A DNA stretch of 64,000 bases from NCBI RefSeq assembly GCF_001854325.1, contig NZ_CP017755.1, positions 3,162,001-3,226,000 of the forward strand. The letters run 5' to 3'. Below the pieces are notes generated by a model, which was not told the origin of the DNA, ran no database searches, and saw only the letters and a program-made list of their open reading frames with translations. Positions 27,772 through 36,484 of this stretch are shown here, piece after piece. The number at the start of each line of letters is the position of its first letter. Positions within the stretch are counted from its first letter, which is position 1. The DNA comes from Cupriavidus malaysiensis (lineage in GTDB: Bacteria > Pseudomonadota > Gammaproteobacteria > Burkholderiales > Burkholderiaceae). Made by a program: the position numbers and the translations under genes.

Positions 27772-27805
27772 TGTCCTGTGCCAAATTATATATTGTCATA
27801 GGACA
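27772..27805. promoter_or_regulatory. 34-bp palindromic operator before the MocR gene
   Basis: The arms begin TGTCCT and end AGGACA, and 13 of 17 positions are dyad-symmetric. The centre is AT-rich (ATTATATATTG) and holds a -10-like TATATT. The site ends 2 nt before the MocR ATG, so it overlaps both promoter and ribosome site. Size and symmetry fit a dimeric MocR binding site controlling itself and the divergent PLP-protein gene. Confidence 0.65.
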
Positions 27806-27807
27806 AA

Positions 27808-29127
27808 ATGGATATCTCCGGGAAGACTGCGGCCGAGATCTTCGACAACGTGCGCCAGCAGGTGCTGTCCGGCCGCCTGCGGCCGGGCGAGGCGCTGCCG
27901 CCGGTGCGCGAGCTGGCGGCACGGCTCGACGTCAACCGCAACACGGTGGCCGCCGCCTACAAACGCCTGGTCACGGCCGGGGTCGCGCTGACACAGGGCC
28001 GGCTCGGCACCGTGATCCGCCACTTGGCCGAGGCCGGCGAGCAGGAAGGCACGGCGCCCGGCAGTGCGCTGGCCGACCTGGCCGGCGGCAATCCCAACCC
28101 CGCCTGGCTGCCCGACGCGGCGGCGGCGCTGGCGGCCCGGCCCTGGCGCCCGCGCTTGTATGGCGAGACGCTGGTCGACGCGCCGCTGGCGCAGCATGCG
28201 CAGGCCTGGTTCGCCCGGGACTGTCCGCCCGGCTTCGCCGTCGACCTCAGCTACGGCGCGGTCGACGCGATCGAACGCCTGCTGGCCGCGCACCTGGTGG
28301 CGGGCGACAAGGTGGTGGTGGAACACCCCTGCTTCCTGGGCAGCATCAACACGCTGCGCGTGGCCGGCCTGCAGGCGGTGGGGGTGCCGGTCGATGCGCA
28401 AGGGCTGCGCGCCGATGCGCTGGAAGCGGCGCTGGAGGCGGGCGCCCAGGCCGTGATCCTGACCCCGCGCGCGCACAACCCGACCGGCTGCAGCCTGAGC
28501 GCGGCGCGCGCCCGCGCCCTGCGCGACGTACTGGCGCGCCATCCGCACGTGCTGCTGGTGGTCGACGATCACTTCGCGCTGCTGTCGGCCGCGCCCTACC
28601 ATGACGTGATCCCGCCGGCGGCGCAGCGCTGGGCCCTGGTGCGCTCGGTGTCCAAGGTGCTGGGGCCCGACCTGCGGCTGGCCTGCATCGCCTGCGACCC
28701 GCACACCTCGCAGCGGCTGCGCCTGCGGCTGGCGCCGGGCACGCAGTGGGTCAGCCACCTGCTGCAGGACATCGTCGCGCGCTGCCTGTCGTCGCCGGCG
28801 GTCGCCGGCCGGGTTGCGCAGGCCCGCGACGACTATGCGCGGCGGCGTGCCTGGCTGGCGCGGGCGCTCGCCGCGCAGGGCCTCATGCCGGATGCACCGG
28901 ACGCAGCGGCCACGCCGGCCGACGGCCTGAACCTGTGGCTGCCGCTGGCCGCCGACAGCCAGCCGCTCGTCCTCGCGCTGGCGCGCCGCGGCTGGCTGGT
29001 GCGCAGCGGCGAGCCGTTCGGCGTGGCGGCGCCCGCGCACGGGCTGCGCATCACGGTGTCGACGCTGGAGGAAGAGGATGCCGGGCGCCTGGCGCTCGAT
29101 ATCGCGCGCTGCCTGGCCGAGGCCTGA
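27808..29127 (+). CDS. MocR-family (GntR-HTH plus aminotransferase-like) regulator, PtsJ-like
   Basis: A 439-residue two-domain regulator: GntR winged HTH at residues 1-70 (LPPVRELAARLDVNRNTVAA), linker, then a fold-type I aminotransferase-like domain with SVSKVLGPDLRL as the predicted PLP-lysine segment and HNPTG near 230. MocR proteins sense PLP or its adducts. The opening GKTAAEIFDNVRQQVLSG resembles, from memory, the PtsJ branch that controls pyridoxal kinase. It is divergent from a PLP-homeostasis gene, which supports B6 sensing. Its ATG follows the 34-bp palindrome almost directly, with AGGA inside the operator arm as ribosome site. The regulatory role is inference from family and context. 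Confidence 0.9.
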   Translation: MDISGKTAAEIFDNVRQQVLSGRLRPGEALPPVRELAARLDVNRNTVAAAYKRLVTAGVALTQGRLGTVIRHLAEAGEQEGTAPGSALADLAGGNPNPAWLPDAAAALAARPWRPRLYGETLVDAPLAQHAQAWFARDCPPGFAVDLSYGAVDAIERLLAAHLVAGDKVVVEHPCFLGSINTLRVAGLQAVGVPVDAQGLRADALEAALEAGAQAVILTPRAHNPTGCSLSAARARALRDVLARHPHVLLVVDDHFALLSAAPYHDVIPPAAQRWALVRSVSKVLGPDLRLACIACDPHTSQRLRLRLAPGTQWVSHLLQDIVARCLSSPAVAGRVAQARDDYARRRAWLARALAAQGLMPDAPDAAATPADGLNLWLPLAADSQPLVLALARRGWLVRSGEPFGVAAPAHGLRITVSTLEEEDAGRLALDIARCLAEA

Positions 29128-29301
29128 CGATACGAGGCGGCGCAGCGGCGCCGGCATGAGGGCCGGCGCGGCGCGGGAATGAAGGAAGGAGCGGGAAGGA
29201 GTGGGAAAGAGCCGGACCAAAGGAAGAGGAAGGGCGTGGCCGGCGCCACGCCCGGAGCGGCCACCACGCGGCGCGGCCCCGGAAGAGCGGGCCGCGCGCC
29301 C

Positions 29302-29697
29302 TCAGTCGTCACCGACCTTGCGCGACTTCCAGCGGCCGTCCGCCTGCTTGCAGAACCAGCCGGTCCACTCGTCGTGGCTGCTGCCGCGCGTCAGTTCCGC
29401 CTTGAGGCGGCGGCACGACTGGCCCTGGTCGGTCTTCGAACGCAGCGGCGTGATGCTGGCCTCGACGGCCTCGCGGCCACGGCGCGCGGGGGCGCTCCAG
29501 GCCGACGGCGCGCCGTCCTCGCCGTCGGTCAGCACCTTCAGCACAGCCTTGGCGAACGAGGCAGCCTCGGCCTTGTTCATCGATCCGACCACGGTGTTGT
29601 GGATGAAGTTGTCGAAATAGGCAAACGCGGGGCTGGCCACGGTCAGCGGCAGCAGGCAGGCCGCCACCGTCAGTGCACGTCGCATGGGCATGGGCAT
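29302..29697 (-). CDS. Small exported protein with RT0821/Lpp0805-like surface-antigen domain
   Basis: A 131-residue exported protein. The signal peptide runs to ASPAFA (about residue 27). The C-terminal half, with CRRLKAELTRGSS and WFCKQADGRWK, resembles the domain of Rickettsia 17-kDa-antigen-like and RT0821/Lpp0805 proteins, including its two Cys. No lipobox Cys is seen after the signal peptide, so it is probably soluble periplasmic rather than a lipoprotein. The start at 29697 (MPMPMRRA) is chosen because CAGGAG lies 5 nt upstream; downstream ATGs at 29691 and 29685 are alternatives. It is a single gene, convergent with mocR and divergent from the MFS gene. Function unknown. Confidence 0.7.
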   Translation of the reverse strand: MPMPMRRALTVAACLLPLTVASPAFAYFDNFIHNTVVGSMNKAEAASFAKAVLKVLTDGEDGAPSAWSAPARRGREAVEASITPLRSKTDQGQSCRRLKAELTRGSSHDEWTGWFCKQADGRWKSRKVGDD

Positions 29698-30012
29698 GGA
29701 AACTCCTGAATCTGGGACTGGGACTGGGCGGGCACGGAGCCCGCGGGCCCCCGAGTTTACTCCACGGCTTCGCGCGAAGTGAAGCAAGGTGCGCCAGGCC
29801 GCGCGGCGCCGCCCGCGCTGTGCGGCCAGCGTCTCGGCGTTTTCCCGCACTGTCACCGTATGCAAAGAACTTGTCCCGCAATGTCAAACCATCTTTGACC
29901 TATCCCCGATACTCCCAGCCACCGAACGCGCACGCCACCACCGGCGGATGCGCAGCCGAAGCGCCGGGCCTCGCGCCACATACATGGCGCCGGCCTGCCG
30001 AGAGGAGCTGAC

Positions 30013-31392
30013 ATGCTGGGACAACATCCGAATCGTGCCGCCATGGCCGCCGGCGCCGAGCGCGCCGCAGCCAACGCGGCTTCCAGGGCGGCCGAGGCCA
30101 CGGCCGGCGGCGCGGCCAGGCGCTGGTATCCGTGGCTGGTCTTCGCGCTCAGCTTCGCCCTGCTGCTGTCGGACTACATGTCGCGCCAGGTGCTCAACGT
30201 GGTCTTCCCGCTGCTCAAGGCCGAATGGGCGCTGAGCGACACGCAGCTGGGCGCGCTCGGCGGCGTGGTCGCGCTGATGGTGGGCGTGCTCACCTTTCCG
30301 CTCTCCATCCTGTGCGACCGCTGGGGCCGCGTGCGCAGCCTGGCCTGGATGGCGGCGATGTGGAGCCTGGCCACGCTGGGCTGCGCGCTCGCCACCAACT
30401 TCGGCGAGATGTTCCTGGCGCGGCTGTGCGTCGGCGTCGGCGAGGCGGCCTACGGCAGCGTGGGCATCGCCCTGGTGCTGTCGGTCTTCCCGCGCCACCT
30501 GCGCGCCAGCCTGAGCGCCGCCTTCATCGCCGGCGGCGCCTTCGGCTCGGTGCTGGGGATGGCGCTGGGCGGCCTGCTGTCGTCGCACTTCGGCTGGCGC
30601 TGGGCCTTCGCCGGCATGGCGCTGTTCGGCCTGGCGGTCGTTGCGCTGTTCCGCCTGTGCATCACGGAGTCGCGCGTGCTGGCGCAGCGGCGGGCCCTGG
30701 GCGAGGAAGAGGCCGCGGCCGCGGCCGCCGCCCCCGGCCGGACCGCGCTGCGCCCGCTGCTGGCCGCCCTCTTCTCGGCACCGTCCATTCTCTGCGCCTA
30801 CGTCGGCAGCGCGCTGCAGCTGCTGGTGATGAGCGCCCTGCTGGCCTGGATTCCCAGCTTCCTGTCGCGCTACTACGGCATGGCGACCGATCGCGCGGGC
30901 GTCACCGCGGCCGGCTTCGTGCTGGCCGGCGGGACCGGCATGATCGCCTGCGGCGCGCTGACCGACTGGCTGGCCCGCCACGCGCCGGCGCGCAAGTGGC
31001 TGGTGTCGATCGCCTATAGCGCGCTGTGCTGCGTGCTGCTGGCCGTGGCCTTCCGCCTGCCGGCGGGCGGCGCGCAGCTCGCGCTGCTGGGCGCCGGCAT
31101 GCTGCTGGTGGGCGGCACCGCGGGTCCGGCCAGCGCCATGGTGGCCAACCTCACCGACCCGCGCATCCACGGCACCGCCTTCGCCACGCTGACGCTGGCC
31201 AACAACCTGCTCGGCCTCGCGCCCGGCCCCTTCCTCACCGGCATGCTGTCCGATCACATCGGCCTGCTCGCCACGCTGCAATGGATTCCGCTGGCGGGAC
31301 TCGGCGCCACCGTGGCCTTCGCCCTCGGCCGGCGCCACTACGCGGCCGACCTGGCGCGGCTGCAACGCCGGTGCGCGGCACGCGCGGGCTGA
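30013..31392 (+). CDS. MFS transporter, 12 transmembrane helices
   Basis: A 459-residue major facilitator: a 36-residue cytoplasmic N-terminus, helices 1-6 up to about residue 220, an Ala/Glu-rich central loop, and helices 7-12 to about 440. The loop 2-3 motif reads CDRWGRVRSLAW, an intact form of the MFS A-motif. The DYMSRQVLNVVFPLLKAEW segment in helix 1 and LSDTQLGALGG suit the spinster-like or anion/cation symporter branches that carry organic acids or lipids. The substrate is not determinable. A small hydrolase gene and a porin follow on the same strand, so a shared uptake role is possible but unproven. The region upstream (29698-30012) shows only GC-rich hairpins. Confidence 0.88.
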   Translation: MLGQHPNRAAMAAGAERAAANAASRAAEATAGGAARRWYPWLVFALSFALLLSDYMSRQVLNVVFPLLKAEWALSDTQLGALGGVVALMVGVLTFPLSILCDRWGRVRSLAWMAAMWSLATLGCALATNFGEMFLARLCVGVGEAAYGSVGIALVLSVFPRHLRASLSAAFIAGGAFGSVLGMALGGLLSSHFGWRWAFAGMALFGLAVVALFRLCITESRVLAQRRALGEEEAAAAAAAPGRTALRPLLAALFSAPSILCAYVGSALQLLVMSALLAWIPSFLSRYYGMATDRAGVTAAGFVLAGGTGMIACGALTDWLARHAPARKWLVSIAYSALCCVLLAVAFRLPAGGAQLALLGAGMLLVGGTAGPASAMVANLTDPRIHGTAFATLTLANNLLGLAPGPFLTGMLSDHIGLLATLQWIPLAGLGATVAFALGRRHYAADLARLQRRCAARAG

Positions 31393-31479
31393 GCCATCGC
31401 TCCACCGAGCCACACCGAGCCATACCGATCCGCACCACCACCCGGACATTCCGGACACCCGAAGCATCCCAGGCATTCC

Positions 31480-32049
31480 ATGACGTTCGATCCCTCCCTC
31501 ACCTTCCTCCTGGTACCCGGCCTGCGCGACCACGTGCCCGAGCACTGGCAGACCCTGCTGCAGGCACAACTGCCGAACACCCGCTCGGTGCCGCCGCTGG
31601 AGCACGACAAGCTCAGCCGCGACGCCCGCGTGGCCGCGCTCGACGCCGCGCTGGCCGACATCGACGGCCCGGTGGTGCTGGTGGCCCACAGCGCAGGGGT
31701 GATGATCACCGTGCACTGGGCCGCGCAGCACCGGCGCCCGATCCACGCCGCGCTGCTGGCCACGCCGCCGGACTTCGACCAGCCGCTGCCGGCCGGCTAT
31801 CCCGACAAGGCCGCGCTCGAAGCGAACGGCTGGCTGCCGGCGCCACGCGCGCCCCTGCCCTTCCGCAGCCTGGTGGCGGCCAGCCGCAACGACCCCCTGG
31901 CCGCCTACGAACGCGTGCGCGGCATGGCCTATGCCTGGGGCAGCCGCCTGGTCGACCTGGGCGAGGTGGGCCACCTGAATCCCGCCGCCGGCTACGGCCC
32001 GTGGCCGCAGGCGACGGAGCTGTTGGCCGAGCTGCTGGCCGACGGCTGA
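31480..32049 (+). CDS. Small alpha/beta-hydrolase, RBBP9/YdeN family
   Basis: A 189-residue serine hydrolase of the RBBP9/YdeN (DUF1749-like, COG3545) family. The triad is visible: Ser71 in VAHSAG, Asp138 in ASRNDP and His165 in GEVGHLNPAAGYG. LVPGLRDHVPEHWQ is the usual oxyanion strand. Length is typical and no signal peptide is seen. It lies 87 nt after the MFS gene, with a 10-bp imperfect repeat (x3, about 31401-31430) in the gap, and 126 nt before the porin. The physiological substrate of this family is largely unknown. Confidence 0.88.
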   Translation: MTFDPSLTFLLVPGLRDHVPEHWQTLLQAQLPNTRSVPPLEHDKLSRDARVAALDAALADIDGPVVLVAHSAGVMITVHWAAQHRRPIHAALLATPPDFDQPLPAGYPDKAALEANGWLPAPRAPLPFRSLVAASRNDPLAAYERVRGMAYAWGSRLVDLGEVGHLNPAAGYGPWPQATELLAELLADG

Positions 32050-32175
32050 GGCGCGCCCGACGGCACGCGCCGACACGGCCGCGCGGCAGGCCGCGCGATG
32101 GCCGCGCGATGGCCGCGCCCGCCCCGACCCCAACAATATTCCCCCACCACATCGAAGAAGGAACGAGGAGACACC

Positions 32176-33339
32176 ATGCCATTGAAGAAGGCCGCCCTGG
32201 CCGCCCTGATCGCCTGCCCGGCCCTGGCCAGCGCCCAGTCCAGCGTCACGCTCTACGGCGTGGCCGACATCAACGTCGAGTTCGCCAACCATGTCGGCGC
32301 GATTCCCTCCGCCGCCAACGGCTTCAACCCCGGCACCTCCAACAGCGTCTACCGCATGGACTCCGGCGGCCTGTCCGGCTCGCGCTGGGGCCTGCGCGGC
32401 ACCGAAGACCTCGGCAACGGCCTCAAGGGCGTGTTCGTGCTGGAAAGCGGCTTCAACCTCGACACCGGCACCTCGCAGCAGGGCGGCCGCCTGTTCGGCC
32501 GCCAGGCCTACGTCGGCGTGCAGTCGGCCACGCTCGGCCAGATCAGCCTCGGCCGCCAGTACACCTCGATGTTCGAGGCCCTGGCCAACTTCGCGCCGGC
32601 CGCCTACGCGACCCAGTACGAACCCGTCGTGCTGCAGTCCGGCGCCAACTTCCGCGAGGACAACACCGTCAAGTACACCGGCCAGTTCGGCCCCGTCACC
32701 GCCCTCGCCCACTTCTCCTTCGGCACCGGCCTGGCCCTGCCGCAGACCGGCGCCTCCGCCATCGCCGTCGGCGGCAACGGCGAGGTCCCCGGCGCCTTCC
32801 GCCGCGACTCCGCCTACGGCGCCGCCGCCACCTATATGGCCGGCCCCCTCGGCATCGCGCTCGGCTACGACCAGTGGAATCCCACCATCGGCACCGGCAG
32901 CGGCACCTTCCGCAAGGCCGCCGTCGCCGCCAGCTACACCTTCGGCCCCGCCAAGGTCATGGGCGGCTACCGCTGGGGACAGAACAAGAACGCCGCCGGC
33001 GCCGGCATCGCCCGCGACGACTTCTACTGGGTCGGCGCCAACTACCAGGTCACCCCGGCACTGGGCCTGACCCTGGAGTACGACTACGACAAGGTGCACA
33101 ACCTCTACGGCAGCACCCAGGTCGCCAATCCGTGGCAGGTCGCGCTGGTGGCCGACTACAACCTGTCCAAGCGCACCGACGTCTACCTGTCCGCCGCCTA
33201 CGCCCGCAATGCCGGCCTGACCCTGGACTCGGTGGCCACCGCCTATGCCACCAGCCTCTCGCTGGGCAACAGCTACGCCCTGGCCAGCGGCCAGAACTCC
33301 ATGGTGGGCGTGGCCGTGGGCGTGCGCCACAAGTTCTGA
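32176..33339 (+). CDS. Outer-membrane porin, Burkholderiales general porin family
   Basis: A 387-residue trimeric beta-barrel porin of the OmpC-like/Porin_4 family. A signal peptide (residues 1-20, ASA cut) is followed by QSSVTLYGVADINVEF, the usual mature start. The SGSRWGLRGTEDLGNGLK motif of loop/strand 2-3 and VGVRHKF with terminal Phe are diagnostic. AGGAG lies 5 nt before ATG 32176. Expression should be high: codon use is very even and a strong terminator follows. An 11-bp repeat (about 2.5 copies from 32089) sits in the leader. Substrate range is unknown. Confidence 0.94.
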   Translation: MPLKKAALAALIACPALASAQSSVTLYGVADINVEFANHVGAIPSAANGFNPGTSNSVYRMDSGGLSGSRWGLRGTEDLGNGLKGVFVLESGFNLDTGTSQQGGRLFGRQAYVGVQSATLGQISLGRQYTSMFEALANFAPAAYATQYEPVVLQSGANFREDNTVKYTGQFGPVTALAHFSFGTGLALPQTGASAIAVGGNGEVPGAFRRDSAYGAAATYMAGPLGIALGYDQWNPTIGTGSGTFRKAAVAASYTFGPAKVMGGYRWGQNKNAAGAGIARDDFYWVGANYQVTPALGLTLEYDYDKVHNLYGSTQVANPWQVALVADYNLSKRTDVYLSAAYARNAGLTLDSVATAYATSLSLGNSYALASGQNSMVGVAVGVRHKF

Positions 33340-33398
33340 TCCCGGGCAGGCGCCGCTGCGCGCGGCGCCCGCCCCGCCGTTCCCTGCTCGACCTTGGC

Positions 33399-33435
33399 GC
33401 CGCCGCTCGGACTTCGTCCGGTGGCGGCTTTTTTT
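33399..33435 (+). terminator. Strong intrinsic terminator after the porin gene
   Basis: GCCGCC/GGCGGC (33399-33404 with 33423-33428) with inner CGGAC/GTCCG and a UUC loop, followed by seven T. It is a textbook rho-independent terminator. Confidence 0.92.
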
Positions 33436-33540
33436 GTGCGGCGGCGGCAGGATCGGGCGTGAGGCGTGAAGGTTGAGGGGTGTTCCCTCTGGCCACAAGA
33501 AGACGTTCGATGAGCGCCCCGGCGAACGATCCCGCCGGAT

Positions 33541-33576
33541 AAAAAAAAAACGCCAACCCGCGATGGGTTGGCGTTT
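33541..33576 (-). terminator. Intrinsic terminator of aceA
   Basis: CGCCAACCC (33550-33558) pairs with GGGTTGGCG (33564-33572). On the minus strand the stem is followed by a run of about ten T. It lies 18 nt beyond the aceA stop. Confidence 0.92.
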
Positions 33577-33593
33577 TGCTTCAGGTATGACGA

Positions 33594-35180
33594 TTACGAG
33601 AACTGGTTCATCGTGTTGTCCTTGCCCGCTGCCTTCAGGGCTGCTTCGCCGCTGAAGTACTCCTTGTGGTCGTCGCCGATATCCGAGCCGGACATGTTCT
33701 GGTGCTTGACGCAGGCGATGCCCTGGCGGATTTCCTTGCGCTGCACGCCAGCCACGTAGCCCAGCATGCCCTGGTCGCCGAAGTATTCCTTGGCCAGGTT
33801 GTCAGTCGACAGCGCGGCGGTGTGGTAGGTCGGCAGCGTGATCAGGTGGTGGAAGATACCGGCTTCGCGCGATGCATCGGCCTGGAAGGTGCGGATCTTC
33901 TCGTCGGCGAGCTTCGCCAGTTCGGTCTGGTCGTATTCCACGCTCATCAGCTGGGCGCGGTCGTATGCCGACACATCCTTGCCCGCAGCCTTCATCGCGT
34001 CATAGGCCTGCTGGCGGAAATTCAGGGTCCAGTTGAACGACGGGCTGTTGTTGTACACCAGCTTGGCGTTCGGGATGACCTTGCGGATCTCGCTGACCAT
34101 GCCGCCGATCTGCGCGATATGGGGCTTTTCGGTTTCGATCCACAGCAGGTCGGCGCCGTTCTGCAGCGAGGTGATGCAGTCCAGCACGCAACGCGCTTCG
34201 CCCGTGCCGGCGCGGAACTGGAACAGGTTGCTCGGCAGGCGCTTCGGACGCAGCAGCTTGCCGTCGCGCTTGATGACCACGTCACCGTTGCCCAGCTGGT
34301 CGGCCGACAGTTCTTCGCAGTCGAGGAACGCGTTGTACTGGTCGCCCAGGTCGCCCGGCGTGTTGGTCACGGCGATCTGCTTGGTCAGGCCGGCGCCCAG
34401 CGAGTCGGTACGGGCCACGATGATGCCGTCGTCCACGCCCAGTTCCAGGAAGGCGTAGCGGATCGCGCGGATCTTGGCCAGGAAGTCCTCGTGCGGCACG
34501 GTGACCTTGCCATCCTGGTGGCCGCATTGCTTCTCGTCGGACACCTGGTTCTCGATCTGGATGCAGCAGGCACCCGCTTCGATGAACTGCTTGGCCAGCA
34601 GGTAGGTGGCTTCCGCGTTGCCGAAACCGGCGTCGATGTCGGCGATGATGGGCACGACGTGGGTGACGTGGTTGTCGATCTTCTGCTGGATGGCGGCCTT
34701 GGCGGCGGCATCCTTGGCAGCATCCAGCTCGCGGAACAGGCCACCCAGTTCACGGGCGTCGGCCTGGCGCAGGAAGGTGTACAGCTCGCGGATCAGCGCG
34801 CTGACGGAAGTCTTCTCGTGCATCGACTGGTCCGGCAGCGGGCCGAACTCCGAGCGCAGCGCGGCGACCATCCAGCCGGACAGGTACAGGTAGCGGCGTT
34901 CGGTGCTGTTGAAGTGCTTCTTGATCGAGATCATCTTCTGCTGGCCGATGAAACCGTGCCAGCAACCCAGCGACTGGGTGTACTTGGACGGGTCGGCGTC
35001 GTAGGCGGCCATGTCGGCACGCATGATCTTGGCGGTGTACTTGGCGATGTCCAGACCCGTCTTGAACTTGTTCTGGGCACGCATGCGGGCGGCATACTCG
35101 GGGTTGATGGCATTCCACGCGCTGCCGTGGTTCTCCTTCAGACCAGCAACTGCCTTGATGTCGTCTTGATACTGGGACAT
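33594..35180 (-). CDS. aceA: Isocitrate lyase, long (about 530-residue) form
   Basis: A 528-residue isocitrate lyase, the first enzyme of the glyoxylate shunt, splitting isocitrate to succinate and glyoxylate. The catalytic loop reads K217-Q-C219-G-H221 (KKCGH in most members; Cys219 is the base). ADIDAGFGN (180-188) holds the Mg-binding Asp residues, and TDSLGAGLTKQIAV follows. At 528 residues it belongs to the long form known from Pseudomonas aeruginosa rather than the roughly 430-residue E. coli type. TTAGGAAA precedes the ATG. It is monocistronic with its own terminator; malate synthase is not nearby. The 460-nt upstream region is AT-rich with palindromes. Confidence 0.97.
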   Translation of the reverse strand: MSQYQDDIKAVAGLKENHGSAWNAINPEYAARMRAQNKFKTGLDIAKYTAKIMRADMAAYDADPSKYTQSLGCWHGFIGQQKMISIKKHFNSTERRYLYLSGWMVAALRSEFGPLPDQSMHEKTSVSALIRELYTFLRQADARELGGLFRELDAAKDAAAKAAIQQKIDNHVTHVVPIIADIDAGFGNAEATYLLAKQFIEAGACCIQIENQVSDEKQCGHQDGKVTVPHEDFLAKIRAIRYAFLELGVDDGIIVARTDSLGAGLTKQIAVTNTPGDLGDQYNAFLDCEELSADQLGNGDVVIKRDGKLLRPKRLPSNLFQFRAGTGEARCVLDCITSLQNGADLLWIETEKPHIAQIGGMVSEIRKVIPNAKLVYNNSPSFNWTLNFRQQAYDAMKAAGKDVSAYDRAQLMSVEYDQTELAKLADEKIRTFQADASREAGIFHHLITLPTYHTAALSTDNLAKEYFGDQGMLGYVAGVQRKEIRQGIACVKHQNMSGSDIGDDHKEYFSGEAALKAAGKDNTMNQFS

Positions 35181-35305
35181 TTGAATTTCCTAAGAGTGAA
35201 GCGCGTTTGAGAGAAATCGCGGGTGCCGCTACGGGTGCCGAAGCAGGATGTCGAAGCAAGCAGCGTGAAGTCATTGTATGGCGTTCTTGGTGCGTTGCGG
35301 CGAAC

Positions 35306-35325
35306 TCTTATATAAGACATAAGAC
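35306..35325. promoter_or_regulatory. Palindrome and tandem heptamer in the aceA promoter
   Basis: TCTTATATAAGA (35306-35317) is a perfect 12-bp palindrome. It overlaps two consecutive ATAAGAC heptamers (35312-35318, 35319-35325). The site is 126-145 nt upstream of the aceA start in an AT-rich stretch, so it is a likely regulator or promoter element for acetate/fatty-acid control. Confidence 0.5.
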
Positions 35326-35371
35326 TTGCTTTATCCTTATTTTTCAATGAGATAGCAACAAGATCCTGCGA

Positions 35372-35449
35372 TGTGGAACACGTTTTCAAGAGCCGAAAAG
35401 CCAAGACGGGAAAAATCCGGCCCGGATTCCACAATATGAAAAGCGCTTT
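35372..35449. promoter_or_regulatory. Further dyads far upstream of aceA
   Basis: TGTGGAA (35372-35378) and TTCCACA (35427-35433) are inverted copies 48 nt apart, and AAAGCGCTTT (35440-35449) is a perfect 10-bp palindrome. No gene is seen in 35181-35642, so these may be distal aceA sites. Confidence 0.3.
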
Positions 35450-35584
35450 CAGTTCTCGGAGAATGGGCCCGCGCGGATGGCTCGGGCAACGATAGCGGGA
35501 GGGAATGACAGCGGTCTGTCGACGCACAACGTCATGAGCCGGCGCGGCGCACGGCCCAGGCGCCGGCGCCCGACGCGACGAGCG

Positions 35585-35614
35585 CCAGCACCAGCACCAG
35601 CACCAGCACCAGCA
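35585..35614. repeat. Hexanucleotide repeat (CCAGCA)x5
   Basis: Five perfect CCAGCA units lie in the intergenic stretch between aceA's upstream region and the stop of the MerR/oxygenase chimera. Confidence 0.9.
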
Positions 35615-35642
35615 CCTGGGACGTGCGCCTGGCCGGGTTCCG

Positions 35643-36455
35643 CTAGCCGGCCCGGCACCACCGCCCCGAGTCGGGACTGACGGTCACCCTCTCACCTTGC
35701 CGCCGCACCTGCTCCGCGTCGAGCGTCGCCGCGGTCGCAGGGTCGGCATCGAAGACGACCTCGAGGGACCTTGCGACATGGACATCCTCGACCGGCAGCT
35801 CCCAAGTCAGGAACAGCTGTGAGTCGTCCCGGCCGTCCGGGAAGTCGGCGGCGGCGAAGCCATCGCTGCCACGTCGGATCACCCCATGCGGCTGGCAGGT
35901 ATCGAACACCACGGCCAATCCTCGCCTGAGCGGAATGCGCAGGTCCAGCGACGGGAAATGCAGGTCCTGCCCCTTGTCCTCGCTCAGGAAGAGATTGCAG
36001 AAGACCGCGCCGCCGTACTGCTCGCCGTCATGGTGGTACCTCGCGCCGCGGCACACCATCAGCGCGACGTCGCTGCCGGCCAGCACGCCGGGCAGGCCAA
36101 GCCGGCCGGTCCAGTCGGACACCGCCCGCACGCACTGCGAGTACTGCGGCCAGCGCATGCGTGCGCGGGCCAGGGGCATCACCTCGACATCGCCCGCGTC
36201 CAGGGTCATGTGCGACGAGATCTCCCGTGCCCAGTCGGCACGCAGCCGCGCCGGCGGTTCCGGCACCTCGAGCATTCCGCTCAGCACGACCTCGCTCACG
36301 CGCCGGCTGCGCATGGTGTCACCGCTCCAGAAATAGGAAAGCGGGGAGGACCGGGCGTGCGGTGGCGTGGCCTTGTCCAGCAGCCCCAACCGCTCGTCGT
36401 AGCCGACGGTGCCGCGCGATACGCCCGCCCGCTTGCAGAGTTCGCCGATCCGCAT
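35643..36455 (-). CDS. Chimera: truncated MerR-type HTH fused to a 2OG-Fe(II) oxygenase-like domain
   Basis: A 270-residue open frame. Residues 1-30 (MRIGELCKRAGVSRGTVGY onward) are the first half of a MerR DNA-binding domain. Two usually conserved positions differ (TLRYYE is here TVGYDE) and the second wing is missing. From about residue 48 an oxygenase-like domain follows: H141-x-D143 in YHHDGEQYGG, a distal His190 and Arg194/195 in CQPHGVIRRG, all expected for a jelly-roll 2-oxoglutarate/Fe(II) enzyme. Met48 (36314) could be an independent start for the oxygenase alone. A MerR-like promoter lies upstream. Deletion joining two neighbouring genes is the simplest origin; a functional redox-responsive fusion is the alternative. 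Confidence 0.6.
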   Translation of the reverse strand: MRIGELCKRAGVSRGTVGYDERLGLLDKATPPHARSSPLSYFWSGDTMRSRRVSEVVLSGMLEVPEPPARLRADWAREISSHMTLDAGDVEVMPLARARMRWPQYSQCVRAVSDWTGRLGLPGVLAGSDVALMVCRGARYHHDGEQYGGAVFCNLFLSEDKGQDLHFPSLDLRIPLRRGLAVVFDTCQPHGVIRRGSDGFAAADFPDGRDDSQLFLTWELPVEDVHVARSLEVVFDADPATAATLDAEQVRRQGERVTVSPDSGRWCRAG

Positions 36456-36484
36456 GATGGACTCCCATCCCAGTCGTGAAGTGC

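Noticed and set aside
29884..33498. Minus-strand open frame of 1,204 codons over the MFS, hydrolase and porin genes
   Set aside because: It lies opposite three well-supported genes with clear motifs; its translation is H/Q/R/G-rich shadow sequence.
35449..35661. Minus-strand ORF with a Gly-Ala repeat (and a plus-strand Ala-Pro ORF) over the CCAGCA repeat
   Set aside because: The only notable feature is the hexanucleotide repeat itself; no ribosome site and no domain.
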